From contig NZ_JACHJJ010000030.1 in the NCBI RefSeq assembly GCF_014203605.1, positions 36,837-100,836 on the forward strand: a stretch of DNA of 64,000 bases, given 5' to 3'. Within the stretch, counting starts at the first letter, position 1; the number at the start of each line of letters is the position of its first letter. The stretch is from Thiemannella venezuelensis (GTDB taxonomy: Bacteria; Actinomycetota; Actinomycetes; Streptosporangiales; Streptosporangiaceae). A model generated the notes under the pieces. That model ran no database searches. It saw only the letters and a list, made by a program, of their open reading frames with translations, and was not told the origin of the DNA. The position numbers and the translations under genes were made by a program. Positions 1-9,108 of this stretch are shown here, one piece after another.

Positions 1-1650
1 GTGCCGGTTGGTCGCGTTGTCGTCCACGACCAGGGCCGAGCGTCCGGCGAGCTCCACGGCGGTTCGGGGCGGCTCGGGTCCCGGGTGATCGGGGCAGGCG
101 GCCAGTTCCGCGGTGAGGGTGAAGGTGGAGCCGACGCCGACCTCGCTCTCGACCGTCAGGTCGCCGCCCATCGCCCGGGCCAGCCGCCTGCTGATCACCA
201 GGCCGAGGCCCGTGCCACCGTACTGGCGGGTGGTGGACGAGTCCACCTGGCTGAACGACCGGAACAGGCGGTCCATCCGCTCGGCGGGGATGCCGATGCC
301 GGTGTCGCGGACAGCCACCCGGAGGCGGACGGGAGCGTCGGCGCGGTCGGAGAGCCGCTCTCCGTCCGCGGTGACGACGATCTCACCGGTTTCGGTGAAC
401 TTCACCGCGTTGCTGAGCAGGTTGACCATGATCTGCCGCAGCCGCGTCGTGTCGCCGCGCAGCGTGCGGGGGCAGTCGGGGGCGACGTTCCCGACCAGTT
501 CCAGGCCTTTGCTCTCGGCGGCGAACGCCATCAGGGAGAGGGCTCCCTCCAGGCATTCGCGCACGTCGAACGGCTCGTCGTCGAGGTCGAGCTGGCCGGC
601 CTCGATCTTGGAGTAGTCCAGGATGTCGTTGATGACGGACAACAGGGCCTCGCCGCTGTTGCGCACGGTCTCGGCGAGTTCGTGCTGGTCGGCGTCGAGC
701 TCGGTGTCCAGCAGCAGGTCGGTCATGCCGATGACGGCGTTCATGGGGGTGCGGATCTCGTGGCTCATGGTCGCCAGGAACGCCGCCTTGGCCTCCGCCG
801 CGGCGAGCGCCTCGTCCCGGGCCCGGGAGACGGCCAGGACCGAGACGTTGACCGCCTCGGCCATCTGCGCCATCTCCAGCGGTTCGTGCACCTCCGCCGG
901 GCGGCTCATGTCCCCGGCCGTGACGCGTCCGGCGGCGGCGGTCACCTTCTCCGCCGAGGAGGTGACCTTGCGCGTCGTCCACCACGCCACGGCGCCGACC
1001 AGCAGGACCGAGCACAGCGATCCCCACAGGATGACGTTCCGGGCGTTGTCGGCGCTCTCCTCACCGGCGCGCTCCCGCAGGGCGAGCAGGCGCGCCTCCT
1101 CCTGCCGCGCCTGATCCAGCAGGGTCTGGATCAGGAGCATGCTCTGCCTGCCCCGGTCGGTTCCCACGACCTCCTGCGCCGCGTCGAAGCCCTCCTGCTG
1201 CCGGAGCCGGATCGTCTCGGCCAGTTCGTCGCGTTTCTCCTGGACCGCCGACTGCAGCCGGTCCAGGAGCGCCTGCCGGCGGGAGTCGTCCGCCGTCAGG
1301 CGGCGCAGCTCGGCGATCTCGTCGTCGAGCCGCCCGCTCGCCTGGCGGTAGGGCGTCAGATACTGCTCCTGTCCGGTGATGAGGTAGCCGCGCTGCCCCC
1401 GCTCGGCGTCCTTGATCAGTTCGCTGACGACCCCGATCCGGTCGAGGACCCGATGCGTGTGCTCGACCCAGTGCAGGTCCTGCTGCAGGGCGCCGATGCG
1501 CGCGTAGGAGCTGATCCCGATGGTGGCGAGAGCGAGGAACGCGATCGCGTAAACGAGCGCGAGCAGCCCGCCCACGGTCCAGCGGGGCCTGTGCCGCCTC
1601 TCGCCCGAGCCCGGCGCGTGCGGCCCGGATACGGGCGCGGGTGCCGCCAT
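1..1650 (-). CDS. Hybrid sensor histidine kinase (CHASE3-HAMP-HisKA-HATPase-REC), 3' end outside window
   Basis: The frame is open from an ATG at 1650 to the window edge, giving 550 codons without a stop. A membrane segment lies at about residues 26-47. A CHASE3-like sensor follows (the stretch '[11 protein letters not shown]' is typical), then a second membrane segment near 200-222 and HAMP. The phosphoacceptor motif [14 protein letters not shown] has His at about 297, and the ATPase has NLLSNAVKF and DTGIGI/GGTGLGL boxes. The last residues read [11 protein letters not shown], the start of a receiver domain, so this is a hybrid kinase that probably relays phosphate internally. GGGGAGG sits 8 bases before the ATG. 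The output partner lies outside the window. Confidence 0.9.
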   Translation of the reverse strand, partial: MAAPAPVSGPHAPGSGERRHRPRWTVGGLLALVYAIAFLALATIGISSYARIGALQQDLHWVEHTHRVLDRIGVVSELIKDAERGQRGYLITGQEQYLTPYRQASGRLDDEIAELRRLTADDSRRQALLDRLQSAVQEKRDELAETIRLRQQEGFDAAQEVVGTDRGRQSMLLIQTLLDQARQEEARLLALRERAGEESADNARNVILWGSLCSVLLVGAVAWWTTRKVTSSAEKVTAAAGRVTAGDMSRPAEVHEPLEMAQMAEAVNVSVLAVSRARDEALAAAEAKAAFLATMSHEIRTPMNAVIGMTDLLLDTELDADQHELAETVRNSGEALLSVINDILDYSKIEAGQLDLDDEPFDVRECLEGALSLMAFAAESKGLELVGNVAPDCPRTLRGDTTRLRQIMVNLLSNAVKFTETGEIVVTADGERLSDRADAPVRLRVAVRDTGIGIPAERMDRLFRSFSQVDSSTTRQYGGTGLGLVISRRLARAMGGDLTVESEVGVGSTFTLTAELAACPDHPGPEPPRTAVELAGRSALVVDDNATNRH

Positions 1651-1806
1651 GGTCTCGCCTCCCCCACTCGCCATATGTCCCACATGTGGATACATTTCCG
1701 TTTTTTGCGAGAAGGATGCACCGGACTGCCCGCGACCCGCTCCGTCCCCCGGATCCGACGCCGCCGGACCGGGGGTCATCGCCGAGGACTCACCGGAGGG
1801 TTGAGG

Positions 1807-2403
1807 TCATCCCGCCGCTCCGCGGGCGGCGGCGACGAAGCCGGCGATGAGCCGGGCGTCCTTGACCCCGGGCGCCGTCTCCACTCCGCTCGACACGTCC
1901 ACTCCCCACGGGCGGGCGGCGGCGATCGCCCCGGCCACGTTCGACGGGTCGAGACCTCCGGCGAGCATCCAGCGGCCCGACGGGCGTCCGCGCACCGCGG
2001 CCCAGTCCCACGGCTCACCCGAGCCCGGCCGGGGTGCGTCGACGATGAGCAGGTCCTCGTCGAAGGCGCCGCAGCGCAGGTCCACGCCCGCGGCCCCGGC
2101 GCGCACCAGTGTGACGCCGAGGTCGCGCAGCGCGGTGAAGTCCCCGTGCGGATGGTCGCCGTGCAACTGGACCGCGCGGACTCCCGAGGCCAGCGCGGCC
2201 GCCCGCACCTGCTCGGCGCTCTCCCCCGCGAACACCGCCACGGTCAGCACGTGCGGGGGCACCGCCGCGGCCAGCTCCCGCGCCCGCTCGGGGCTGATGC
2301 GCCGGGAGCTGCGGGTCAGGACGAAACCGATCGCGTCCGCGCCCGCCTCGACGGCGGCCGCCACATGTCCGGGCTCGCGCAGCCCGCAGATCTTCACGTA
2401 CAC
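1807..2403 (-). CDS. trpF: Phosphoribosylanthranilate isomerase
   Basis: The 198-residue (beta/alpha)8 enzyme converts N-(5-phosphoribosyl)anthranilate to CdRP, the third step of tryptophan synthesis in the cytoplasm. Diagnostic motifs are KICGL at the N-terminus (general-base Cys), the AIGFVLTRSSRR loop, VQLHGD, LIVDA, the phosphate-binding stretch MLAGGLDPSNV and GVDVSSGVE at the end with the catalytic-region Asp. Length is normal for TrpF. The start is a GTG (YVKICGL) with only a weak ribosome site. It stands alone here, not with other trp genes, which is common in actinobacteria. Confidence 0.93.
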   Translation of the reverse strand: MYVKICGLREPGHVAAAVEAGADAIGFVLTRSSRRISPERARELAAAVPPHVLTVAVFAGESAEQVRAAALASGVRAVQLHGDHPHGDFTALRDLGVTLVRAGAAGVDLRCGAFDEDLLIVDAPRPGSGEPWDWAAVRGRPSGRWMLAGGLDPSNVAGAIAAARPWGVDVSSGVETAPGVKDARLIAGFVAAARGAAG

Positions 2404-2551
2404 CCTGCGCAGGGTAGCGGCAGCGCCGGGCCCGGCGGGAAACGCGGGGCGGCCGGACCGCCCGGTTCTGGCATCCGGCGGTCTGCGGGATGTATGGTGC
2501 GATTCCCCTTCACAGGGCCAGCCGGGAAGATCTGACGACGGTCGAGGATAC

Positions 2552-3496
2552 GTGGTCGACGAACTGGCGGGGGCGTTCCTCCGACAGCACCGCCGCTACA
2601 CAAGCCGCCAGGTGGCCGCGATGGCCGGGATACCGATGTATCGCGCGCGGCGGTTCTGGCGCGCCTTCGGCTTCGCCAACGTCGCCGACGACGAGGTGGA
2701 GTTCACCGACTCCGACGTCGAGGCGCTCCTGACACTGATCGGCCTGGTGCGCGACGGGACCTACGACGAGGAGCACGCGCTCCTGGTGGTCCGGTCGCTG
2801 GGCAGGGCCACCGCCCGGCTCGCGGAGTCGCAGGCCGTGATCGGCGTCGAGGCGCTCGACCAGGCCGGGGTTCCCCGCGAGGAGCGTGCGGACACCTGGC
2901 GTGCGCGGGCCGATCGGGTGGTGCCGGACCTGGAGCGGCTCCTGGTCTACGCATGGCGGCGGCAACTGGCCGCCGCCGCGGGGCGCGTCGTCGACCAGGA
3001 GACGGCCACCGTACGGCTGGCCGTGGGCTTCGCCGACCTGGTGGGGTTCACCCGGCTGAGCCGTCAGATCCCCGAGAAGGAGCTGGCGGCTCTCGTCGAG
3101 CGGTTCGAGGGCCGCTCGGCCGACGTCGTCGCCTCCTCCCAGGGCCGGGTGGTGAAGACGCTCGGCGACTCGGTGCTGTTCGTCGCCGACACCGCCGCCG
3201 AGGCCGCCGACATCGCCCTGCGGCTCGTGGAGGTCCACGCCCGTTCCAGGGGAATGCCCGCGCTGCGGGTGGGGCTCGCGATCGGCCAGGTGATCGGCCG
3301 TATGGGCGACGTGTTCGGCACCACGGTCAATCTGGCCAGCAGGCTCACCGCCCTCGCCGCCACCGGCACCGTGCTGGTCGATCCGGCGATGGCGGAGGAA
3401 CTGGCCGGCGACGGCGCGTTCGTGCTCCGGCCGGTGGACCGCCTCGTCGTCCGGGGACTGGGCGAGCTGGTGCCCTCCACCGTGGCCAGGAGCTGA
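2552..3496 (+). CDS. Class III adenylate cyclase with N-terminal regulatory domain
   Basis: This 314-residue cytosolic protein makes cAMP from ATP. Residues 1 to about 130 form a helical, MerR-like regulatory region of the kind seen in actinobacterial cyclases such as mycobacterial Rv1264. The catalytic domain spans about 145-314. All canonical residues are visible: metal-binding D162 (FADLVGF) and D206 (KTLGDS), adenine-selecting K202 and D253, and transition-state N260 and R264 (TVNLASR). It should therefore be active as a homodimer. GTG 2552 is chosen because GAGG precedes it by five bases and the upstream reading is low-complexity. It converges on the SRPBCC/ArsR pair across a hairpin. 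Confidence 0.9.
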   Translation: MVDELAGAFLRQHRRYTSRQVAAMAGIPMYRARRFWRAFGFANVADDEVEFTDSDVEALLTLIGLVRDGTYDEEHALLVVRSLGRATARLAESQAVIGVEALDQAGVPREERADTWRARADRVVPDLERLLVYAWRRQLAAAAGRVVDQETATVRLAVGFADLVGFTRLSRQIPEKELAALVERFEGRSADVVASSQGRVVKTLGDSVLFVADTAAEAADIALRLVEVHARSRGMPALRVGLAIGQVIGRMGDVFGTTVNLASRLTALAATGTVLVDPAMAEELAGDGAFVLRPVDRLVVRGLGELVPSTVARS

Positions 3497-3512
3497 CCGG
3501 CCGCGCCGGAAG

Positions 3513-3542
3513 CCCGTCCCGCCGGCGATCCGGCGGGACGGG
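3513..3542. terminator. Perfect 13-bp hairpin between convergent genes
   Basis: CCCGTCCCGCCGG and its exact complement are separated by CGAT. The hairpin lies 17 bases after the cyclase stop and before the stop of the opposing SRPBCC gene, so it can serve both strands. There is no T-run, as usual for high-GC genomes. Confidence 0.75.
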
Positions 3543-3596
3543 GCGACGAGGGAGCGTGGGGGGAGGAGGCCTCCCGTGCCGCCGGCTCGGCCGGGC

Positions 3597-4082
3597 TCAG
3601 CCGGCGAGGAGGGCGTCCATCTGGCCGACCGCCTGCTGCAGGCCCTCGGCCATGCCCATCTCCATGAGCCGGTCCATCTGCTCGCGGGAGTCGAAGGCCG
3701 ACCGCATCTCCATCCGGGTGCCGCCGGCGTTCCCGGTGAGCCGCATCCGTATCGTGGTGGTCGGCATGTCGGCGACCGGCTTGCCGTCCTCGTCGGCGAA
3801 GCCGTCGAGGAACTCCAGTGACTCCGGCGGGCTGACCGAGGTGATCCGCCACCAGCCGTGGAGCCTTCCGCCGTCCGGGCCCGTCATGAAGTAGGCGACG
3901 TCGCCTCCCGGGGTCAGGTCGTGCTCCTGCACGGTCGCCGGATAGGCCGGCGGCCCCCACCAGCGCTCCAGTTGCCGCGGGTCGGCCCACAGCTGCCACA
4001 CCCGATCGACCGGCGCGTCGAAGTCGGCGACCAGGGTGAGGGTCAGGTTGTCGAAGTCCTTGTCGATGCTGGTGACGCTCAT
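3597..4082 (-). CDS. SRPBCC / AHSA1-domain protein
   Basis: A 161-residue START-like fold protein of the AHSA1 family. The typical opening 'DAPVDRVWQLWADPRQLERWWGPP' region (W-x3-DP...WWGP) is at residues 24-46 and the closing helix 'MAEGLQQAVGQMDALL' at the end. These proteins bind hydrophobic ligands in a cavity; the ligand here is unknown. It is translationally coupled to the upstream ArsR regulator by a four-base ATGA overlap, the standard ArsR-SRPBCC pair of actinobacteria, in which the regulator represses both genes. Confidence 0.85.
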   Translation of the reverse strand: MSVTSIDKDFDNLTLTLVADFDAPVDRVWQLWADPRQLERWWGPPAYPATVQEHDLTPGGDVAYFMTGPDGGRLHGWWRITSVSPPESLEFLDGFADEDGKPVADMPTTTIRMRLTGNAGGTRMEMRSAFDSREQMDRLMEMGMAEGLQQAVGQMDALLAG

Positions 4083-4453
4083 TTCTCCTGCCCTTTCGTC
4101 GGACTGTCTTCTCCGGGCTCGGGGTCCTGCCCGAGCAGGCGTGCCATGCGGTCCACCCGCCCGCGCCAGGTCGCCTCGAGTTCGTCGAGAACGCGCCGTG
4201 CCCGCCGTACGGCCTCGGGGGCGGTACGCACGAGCTGCTCCCGCCCGTGGCGCCGCTTGGTGACCAGGCCGGCCCGCTCGAGCACCGCGACGTGTTTCTG
4301 CACCGCCGCGAAACTCATCGGATAGGCCTGGGCCAGTCGTGACACCGACAGCTCATCCCGCATGCAGCGGCGGACGATGTCGCGACGGGTGGCGTCGGCC
4401 AGTGCGTGGAACAGGTGGTCTGCGGCCTCGTCTGCCGACCCATATACAACCAT
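4079..4453 (-). CDS. ArsR-family transcriptional repressor of the SRPBCC gene
   Basis: A 124-residue winged-helix protein: HALADATRRDIVRRC forms helices 1-2, 'SVSRLAQAYPMSFAAVQKHVAVL' the recognition region and GLVTKRRHGREQ the wing. No metal-binding ELCVC-type motif is present, so it belongs to the non-metal ArsR subgroup that accompanies SRPBCC proteins. A perfect inverted repeat covers its start codon, which implies autorepression. The C-terminal tail is charged and its stop overlaps the SRPBCC start. Confidence 0.88.
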   Translation of the reverse strand: MVVYGSADEAADHLFHALADATRRDIVRRCMRDELSVSRLAQAYPMSFAAVQKHVAVLERAGLVTKRRHGREQLVRTAPEAVRRARRVLDELEATWRGRVDRMARLLGQDPEPGEDSPTKGQEK

Positions 4454-4463
4454 TTAGTTGTAT
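4444..4463. promoter_or_regulatory. ArsR operator overlapping the start codon
   Basis: ATACAAC-CATTTA-GTTGTAT is a perfect 7+7 inverted repeat with a 6-base spacer, and the CAT in the spacer is the complement of the ArsR start codon. Position and symmetry fit an autoregulatory ArsR site; the start codon lies in the operator, so the message is probably leaderless or nearly so. Confidence 0.75.
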
Positions 4464-4993
4464 GTTAGCGCGGATCCGGCTCGTTGTGAAGCGACTCACC
4501 CGTGCGGCGAGGTCTCCGGTCACATCCCCGCCAGGGAGGGCCCGAATCGATTCGGCCGGCACCGGCATGCGGGAGGCCCGGCATGCGGGCGGACGATCCT
4601 GCGGGCCCGGAGCGCGCCCGACGCGGCGGTCGTCCGGGAACGGCCCTCGGGCGGGCCGGGATGGGCGCGCCGATCGAGGCCTCGCCGTGCCGGTGAGCTG
4701 TGCGGGCTCCGCTTATTTCGATTTGAGGCGGAAGACGGCCATCTGGTCGACCTTAAGGACTCCCTTTCTGGCATAAGCGGGGTTAGATTCACATTGATCC
4801 ACCCCTCTTACTCCTTGAAAAGACCGAAGAGAGGCCCGACAGCGAGAACCGCGACCGCGGTCACGGCTGCGGCGGTGATCCTCATGCCGGCCGCCGTACG
4901 ACCCCCCGGATGCCGCCGACCACGCCGGCACCGGTCCGCCTCCGCTGACCGGCGGCGAGGCCGTCCTCCCGCCCACGAACCAGGAGATTTCGC
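4464..4993. other. Intergenic region, no convincing gene
   Basis: About 530 bases between the divergent ArsR and TIM-barrel genes. A lower-GC patch at 4710-4830 is the likely site of promoters. A 25-codon minus-strand ORF at 4808-4884 encodes a short hydrophobic peptide but has no ribosome site. Nothing else is supported. Confidence 0.5.
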
Positions 4994-5887
4994 ATGTGCT
5001 ACGGCTACGGCCCCAGCAGGAGGTCCCTGCTCGCCGCGGGCCTCGGACTGGGAACGGCCGCCCTCGCCGCCGGCTCCCCCGCCGCCGCGGCCGCGCCGCA
5101 CCACCCCGGCAGGGACCGCGTCCCCCCGGGCCGGATCAGCATCCAGCTCTGGACCGTACGCGACGACCTCGCCCGGGACTACGACGCCACCCTCGCCTAC
5201 CTGGCCGAGACCGGCTATCCGAGAGTCGAGCTCGCGCTCGGCTACTTCGGCCGTACGGCGCGGCAGCTCCGCTCCTTCCTCGACGGCCTCGGCATCCGCG
5301 CCAGTTCCAGCCACGACGGCATCAGCCCCGACGACGCCGCACTGGAGACCAAGATCGCCAACGCGGTCACCCTCGGCCAGTCCTACCTCGTCGTGCCCTA
5401 CCTGAACTCCACCAGCGAGGACGAGTGGAAGGCATGGGCCGAACGAATGAACGTGGAGGCGGAGACCGCCCGCAAGGCGGGCCTGCGGTACGGCTACCAC
5501 AACCACGCCCACGAGTTCACGACCGATCTCGGAGGTGGCAGGACGCCGTGGGACGTGCTCACCGCCGAGCTCGACCCGCGTCTCGTCCACCTGGAGATCG
5601 ACATCTACTGGGCGGTCACCGGAGGGGTCGGGCGGGGGGCGGCCGACCCGGTGCGCTTCGCGATCGACGTCATCCGCGAGGCGCCGCAGCGCGTGCTGCA
5701 GTTCCACGTCAAGGACCGCCACCTGGACGGCGACATGGCCGACCTCGGCACCGGCACCATCGACTTCCGGCGGATCTTCGACGCCCATCGGGTGAAGGAG
5801 TACATCGTCGAGAACGACACCCCCGACGTGACTCCCCGGCGTACGGCGGAGGTCGGGCACCACTACCTGCGGAGGGTGAGGTTCTAG
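4994..5887 (+). CDS. Tat-exported sugar phosphate isomerase/epimerase-like TIM-barrel protein
   Basis: 297 residues. A twin-arginine signal (PSRRSLLAAGLGLGTAALAAG, residues 8-28, with an Ala-rich cleavage region) precedes a xylose-isomerase-like (AP endonuclease 2 family) barrel starting at ISIQLWTVRDDL. Metal-ligand candidates are ELALGY, YHNHAHEF, HLEIDIYW and QFHVKDRH, in the usual order for this family. Such secreted barrels are common in actinomycetes; the substrate is unknown and epimerase activity is not proven. The gene stands alone and converges on a lipoprotein gene 19 bases away. Confidence 0.8.
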   Translation: MCYGYGPSRRSLLAAGLGLGTAALAAGSPAAAAAPHHPGRDRVPPGRISIQLWTVRDDLARDYDATLAYLAETGYPRVELALGYFGRTARQLRSFLDGLGIRASSSHDGISPDDAALETKIANAVTLGQSYLVVPYLNSTSEDEWKAWAERMNVEAETARKAGLRYGYHNHAHEFTTDLGGGRTPWDVLTAELDPRLVHLEIDIYWAVTGGVGRGAADPVRFAIDVIREAPQRVLQFHVKDRHLDGDMADLGTGTIDFRRIFDAHRVKEYIVENDTPDVTPRRTAEVGHHYLRRVRF

Positions 5888-5906
5888 GGTCCTGGGGCCG
5901 GGCCGG

Positions 5907-6671
5907 CTACAGGACGGGGAGACCTCCGCGCACGTGCGGGCCCGCCGCCGTCAGCCGGGGATCCGGGCCGCTCCGGCTCAGCGTCCAGGGGCCGTCTCCC
6001 TTGATGACGATGAGGAACGTCCCCTCCGGCAGCGTCTCCTGGACCTCGCAGGTGCCGATCTCGTTGGCCAGCAGGGACGAGTCGTTCTCACCGGCGCCTT
6101 CGACGATGAAGTTGCTCTCACCGGTGAAGGCCGAAGTGATCTTTTCGGATCCTTCGGCCTTCTGGTGCAGTTGGAGGACGGCGTCTCCGGAACCGGTGAT
6201 GCGCGGGCCTTTCCACACCGGAGCGGACGAGGGCGGATGCAGTGTGATCCGCCAGGGCCCCTGGGCGGTGACGCTCAGGGCGGTGATCTCCTCCTCCGCC
6301 TCCAGGTTGTAGAACCGGGTGCCGTGATGGTCGTCCTCCCCCTGGGCGAGGAACTCGACGTCGTCGCCGGAGGCGTCGACGCTCCGCACGATGAAGCTTC
6401 CCGTGCCGCGTGCCCCTACGGTGATGAGGCCGATCTCGCCGGTCGGCTCGATGGGGATCACCTTGTCGCCCGATCCCTTGAAGTGCTCCGTCGTGGTCCG
6501 ATGCGTCCGCGGCCGTTCCGCCTCCTCGGCCGCGGCGAGAGGAGAGGGCGCCGGAGCGGAGGAAGGCGGGGTGGAGGAAGGTGCCGCGCCTCGGGGGACA
6601 TCGGGGGTGATCGTGCATCCGGTGGGGCCGAGCATCAGTGCGAGGGCGGCGAGGGCGGACAGGGCGCGCAT
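5907..6671 (-). CDS. Secreted lipoprotein with two related beta domains
   Basis: 254 residues. A lipoprotein signal peptide (ALALMLGPTGC, Cys at about 17) is followed by a Ser/Pro/Ala-rich linker to about residue 50. Two tandem segments then end alike: 'TAQGPWRITLH' near 150 and 'KGDGPWTLSRS' near 235. Each begins with a GSGD motif (about 70 and 165), so the mature part appears to be an internal duplication of a beta-rich domain. ATG 6671 is chosen because it opens directly into the signal peptide. No enzymatic motif is seen; function unknown. Confidence 0.75.
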   Translation of the reverse strand: MRALSALAALALMLGPTGCTITPDVPRGAAPSSTPPSSAPAPSPLAAAEEAERPRTHRTTTEHFKGSGDKVIPIEPTGEIGLITVGARGTGSFIVRSVDASGDDVEFLAQGEDDHHGTRFYNLEAEEEITALSVTAQGPWRITLHPPSSAPVWKGPRITGSGDAVLQLHQKAEGSEKITSAFTGESNFIVEGAGENDSSLLANEIGTCEVQETLPEGTFLIVIKGDGPWTLSRSGPDPRLTAAGPHVRGGLPVL

Positions 6672-6934
6672 GATGTGGCTCCGGTACGGGGATCGGGGCG
6701 GTCCGTCGGCTGCGAGAACGGTCCGCCGGCTGGGCGGGCACCTGCGGTGCGGCGGCATCAACAGGCTCCATGGGGCTTTAGATCCTATATGTTCTCTTTG
6801 TATAGAATCTTCCGTTGAATTTACCTTTGCCCGCAATGTCCTGCCGACCGGCTGCCGGGTCCTGTGGTATCCAGTTCTTCTCGGCCCCGGGAACCGGTCC
6901 CACGGGTCGGCCGACGATGAGCAAGGATCACGCA

Positions 6935-7525
6935 GTGACGCTTGACGCCCAGCGCGCGCACATTCTCTCGGGCCGGATGTACAACGACCTCACCGACGAA
7001 CTGGTCCAGGCGCGGCGGCGTACCGTGCTGCTGACCACCGAGTACAACAACAGTTTCGGGCAGCCGCAGCACGAGCGGGAAGCGATCTTGCGTCGCCTGC
7101 TGCGCGAGGTCGGAGCGGGCTGCCACTTCGAGCCGACGTTCCGCTGCGAATTCGGGTTCAACATCAGCATCGGCGACCACTTCTACGCCAACTTCGACTG
7201 CATCATGCTGGACGGCGGCGGCATCACCATCGGCCACCACGTGCTCTTCGGTCCCCGCGTCGGCATCTACACCAGCAACCACGCCCTCGACGCCGCCGAA
7301 CGCGCCGCCGGCGCCTGCCACGCCAAGCCGGTGACGATCGGCGACCGCGTCTGGATCGGCGGCGACGTCACCATCAACCAGGGCGTGACGATCGGCGACA
7401 ACACGATCATCGGTTCCGGCAGTGTGGTCACCCGCTCGATCCCCTCCGACGTCATCGCCGTCGGCTCCCCCGCCCGGGTGCTGCGCACGATCACCGAGGC
7501 GGACAAGAGCGGCTACCGGCCCTGA
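6935..7525 (+). CDS. Maltose/galactoside-type O-acetyltransferase (left-handed beta-helix)
   Basis: 196 residues of the NodL/LacA/Maa family, which moves acetyl from acetyl-CoA to a sugar hydroxyl. The N-terminal Mac domain (AHILSGRMYNDL...) is followed by hexapeptide repeats from about residue 70, the catalytic His region in YTSNHALDAAERAA, the loop FGPRVGIYT and the end GSPARVLRTI. GTG 6935 is preferred because AAGGA lies seven bases upstream; ATG 6917 is in frame but lacks a ribosome site. The neighbours give no substrate clue. Confidence 0.85.
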   Translation: MTLDAQRAHILSGRMYNDLTDELVQARRRTVLLTTEYNNSFGQPQHEREAILRRLLREVGAGCHFEPTFRCEFGFNISIGDHFYANFDCIMLDGGGITIGHHVLFGPRVGIYTSNHALDAAERAAGACHAKPVTIGDRVWIGGDVTINQGVTIGDNTIIGSGSVVTRSIPSDVIAVGSPARVLRTITEADKSGYRP

Positions 7526-7678
7526 CCTCCGGAACCGGCCTGTGGTCCGCGGCCGGGCGCCGGTGATTCATCCATCATCCTGTACGGCTCGCGCGCCCGG
7601 CCGCCCCGGCACGAGGGAGATCCCGGGAATGTCGGTGACCGTCAGTAGCATCAGCGCATCGATGATGAGGAGGCCGCC

Positions 7679-8152
7679 GTGATCCCCACACTGATCATCC
7701 CGATCCTGGTGACGACCGACCTGCCGCCGGACGCGGATCTGGCCCTGTTCGGGCGGCACCTCGCCGACGCGGTCACCGTGCTCCGCCCGTCCTCGGGCCC
7801 CGCCTATCTCGGGCGTCTCGAGGGACGGGCGTTCTGGCTGGACCGGCCGGCGCCCCCGGCCGGGCCCGGCCGGCCGGCACCGGCCGCCGAGCAGTTGCGC
7901 TTCGCCGCGCTGCTCGGCTTCCTGACGGCCGCCGCCCCGTCCGGGGCCTCGGCCAGGGACGTGCTGGCCGACGCCCGGGCAGCGGTCACGGCCGCCGTCG
8001 CCGCCGGCTACGGCCACCTCGGCAGCCCGCCCGCGGTGCTGGCGATCGGTGCCCAGGACGTGCGCGAGCGCACCCCGCACGGCGCGGTGCCCGCCGTGGC
8101 CACCGATCCCGCTCTGCGACGGGTGCGAGCCGCTCACATGCTGGCCGGATAG
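7679..8152 (+). CDS. Hypothetical protein, Ala/Pro-rich
   Basis: 157 residues from a GTG with a strong AGGAGG six bases upstream. The N-terminus is hydrophobic beta-like (PTLIIPILVTTDLPP) and the middle is Pro/Gly-rich. No signal peptide, membrane helix or known motif is recognised. Codon bias agrees with the neighbours, so a real gene is likely. Confidence 0.55.
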   Translation: MIPTLIIPILVTTDLPPDADLALFGRHLADAVTVLRPSSGPAYLGRLEGRAFWLDRPAPPAGPGRPAPAAEQLRFAALLGFLTAAAPSGASARDVLADARAAVTAAVAAGYGHLGSPPAVLAIGAQDVRERTPHGAVPAVATDPALRRVRAAHMLAG

Positions 8153-8275
8153 ACGCCCGGCCGCCCCCGCCCCCGCCCCCGCCACCGTCTGGGCGTCGTG
8201 GAGGCCGTCGACGGCTGCGGCTGCCTGCTGCGCGTCGGCGCCGCGACTCCGTCGGAACTGGTCTGGATGATCACT

Positions 8276-8932
8276 TCAGTGGACGCCGGCCTCACTGGCC
8301 GGAGGTTCGGCCCGCACCGCGCGTGCGGGACCCCTTCGGCTTCCTGTTTCACCGGGCCCCGCCCTCCGCTCCCCGCGCTCGCTCACGTGGTCCACGCCGG
8401 GGTGGGGCCGTCGCCGTGGCGGCCTGCCGCCGCTGTCCGGGTGGTACTCGAAGTGCCACCACTCGTTGTCGTAGATGCGGTAGAGGTCGTAGCGGGCGCC
8501 GTGCTCCTCGAGCCAGCGCGCGCCCTCGTGGGGGCGCACGTCCAGCGCGATGCCCTTGACGTGGTTGGATTCCGCCGGCGGTGACACGAGCATCCGTGCC
8601 GAGGCCGGGGAGCCGGAGCGGCGCACCTCCTCGTCGAACATCCGTTGTTGAACGAGGGGATCGCGGTATCCCGACGTGAGGCCGATGAGCTGGCCGTGAC
8701 GCCAGAGCGCCTCGGTGCGCGCCGCGGTGAACGCCGCCAGGGCGCCGTCGGCGAGCCCGGTGAGGTCCTCGGCGGGGAATCGCATCCGCAGCGCCCAGCG
8801 GCAGGCCAGCTCGCGGGCGCGGCCGGGACGGCGGACGAACGCCGCGGGCAGCAGGAGCACGGCGAGCACCAGCGTGACCGCGGCGAACAGCCGGTCTCGG
8901 GGCCGGGCCGGGATGGTACGTGGTTCGTTCAT
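8276..8932 (-). CDS. D-alanyl-D-alanine carboxypeptidase, M15/VanY family
   Basis: 218 residues. A membrane anchor or signal segment lies at about 14-34. The M15B zinc peptidase signature is complete: SxHxxGxAxD as SNHVKGIALD (His and Asp ligands), and the downstream ExxH as EWWHFEY with the catalytic Glu and third ligand. YRDPLVQQRMF is the usual family stretch. It should trim the terminal D-Ala of peptidoglycan stems outside the membrane. The C-terminal 45 residues are Arg/Pro/Gly-rich and probably disordered. No van genes lie nearby, so cell-wall maintenance is likelier than glycopeptide resistance. Confidence 0.88.
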   Translation of the reverse strand: MNEPRTIPARPRDRLFAAVTLVLAVLLLPAAFVRRPGRARELACRWALRMRFPAEDLTGLADGALAAFTAARTEALWRHGQLIGLTSGYRDPLVQQRMFDEEVRRSGSPASARMLVSPPAESNHVKGIALDVRPHEGARWLEEHGARYDLYRIYDNEWWHFEYHPDSGGRPPRRRPHPGVDHVSERGERRAGPGETGSRRGPARAVRAEPPASEAGVH

Positions 8933-9108
8933 GACGAACTACCATTGGCGCCGAATGTGCGCGCGTGATTCGCTGCATGTCACGGTTCATCGACGACGGC
9001 CACCCCCCGGCGCGGCCGTGACACGACCATGACACGGCGTGGACGAGGCGGGGACACGGCCGGCCGACAGTGGATGGGTCGACCGGTGGGCGAGTTACGG
9101 AGCGTGTT

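Noticed and set aside
1..2535. 844-codon plus-strand ORF over the kinase and trpF
   Set aside because: Gly/Asp/Val-rich shadow of the true minus-strand genes; no domain.
4808..4884. 25-codon hydrophobic peptide on the minus strand
   Set aside because: No ribosome site, lies inside a longer shadow frame; could be chance.
8160..8186. CCGCCCC-type repeats as a CRISPR or VNTR
   Set aside because: Simple C-rich low-complexity run after a stop codon; no spacers.
8198..8584. Plus-strand frame starting VEAVDGCGCLLRVG opposite the M15 gene
   Set aside because: First 30 residues look protein-like, but it soon overlaps the M15 peptidase antisense; no known family.
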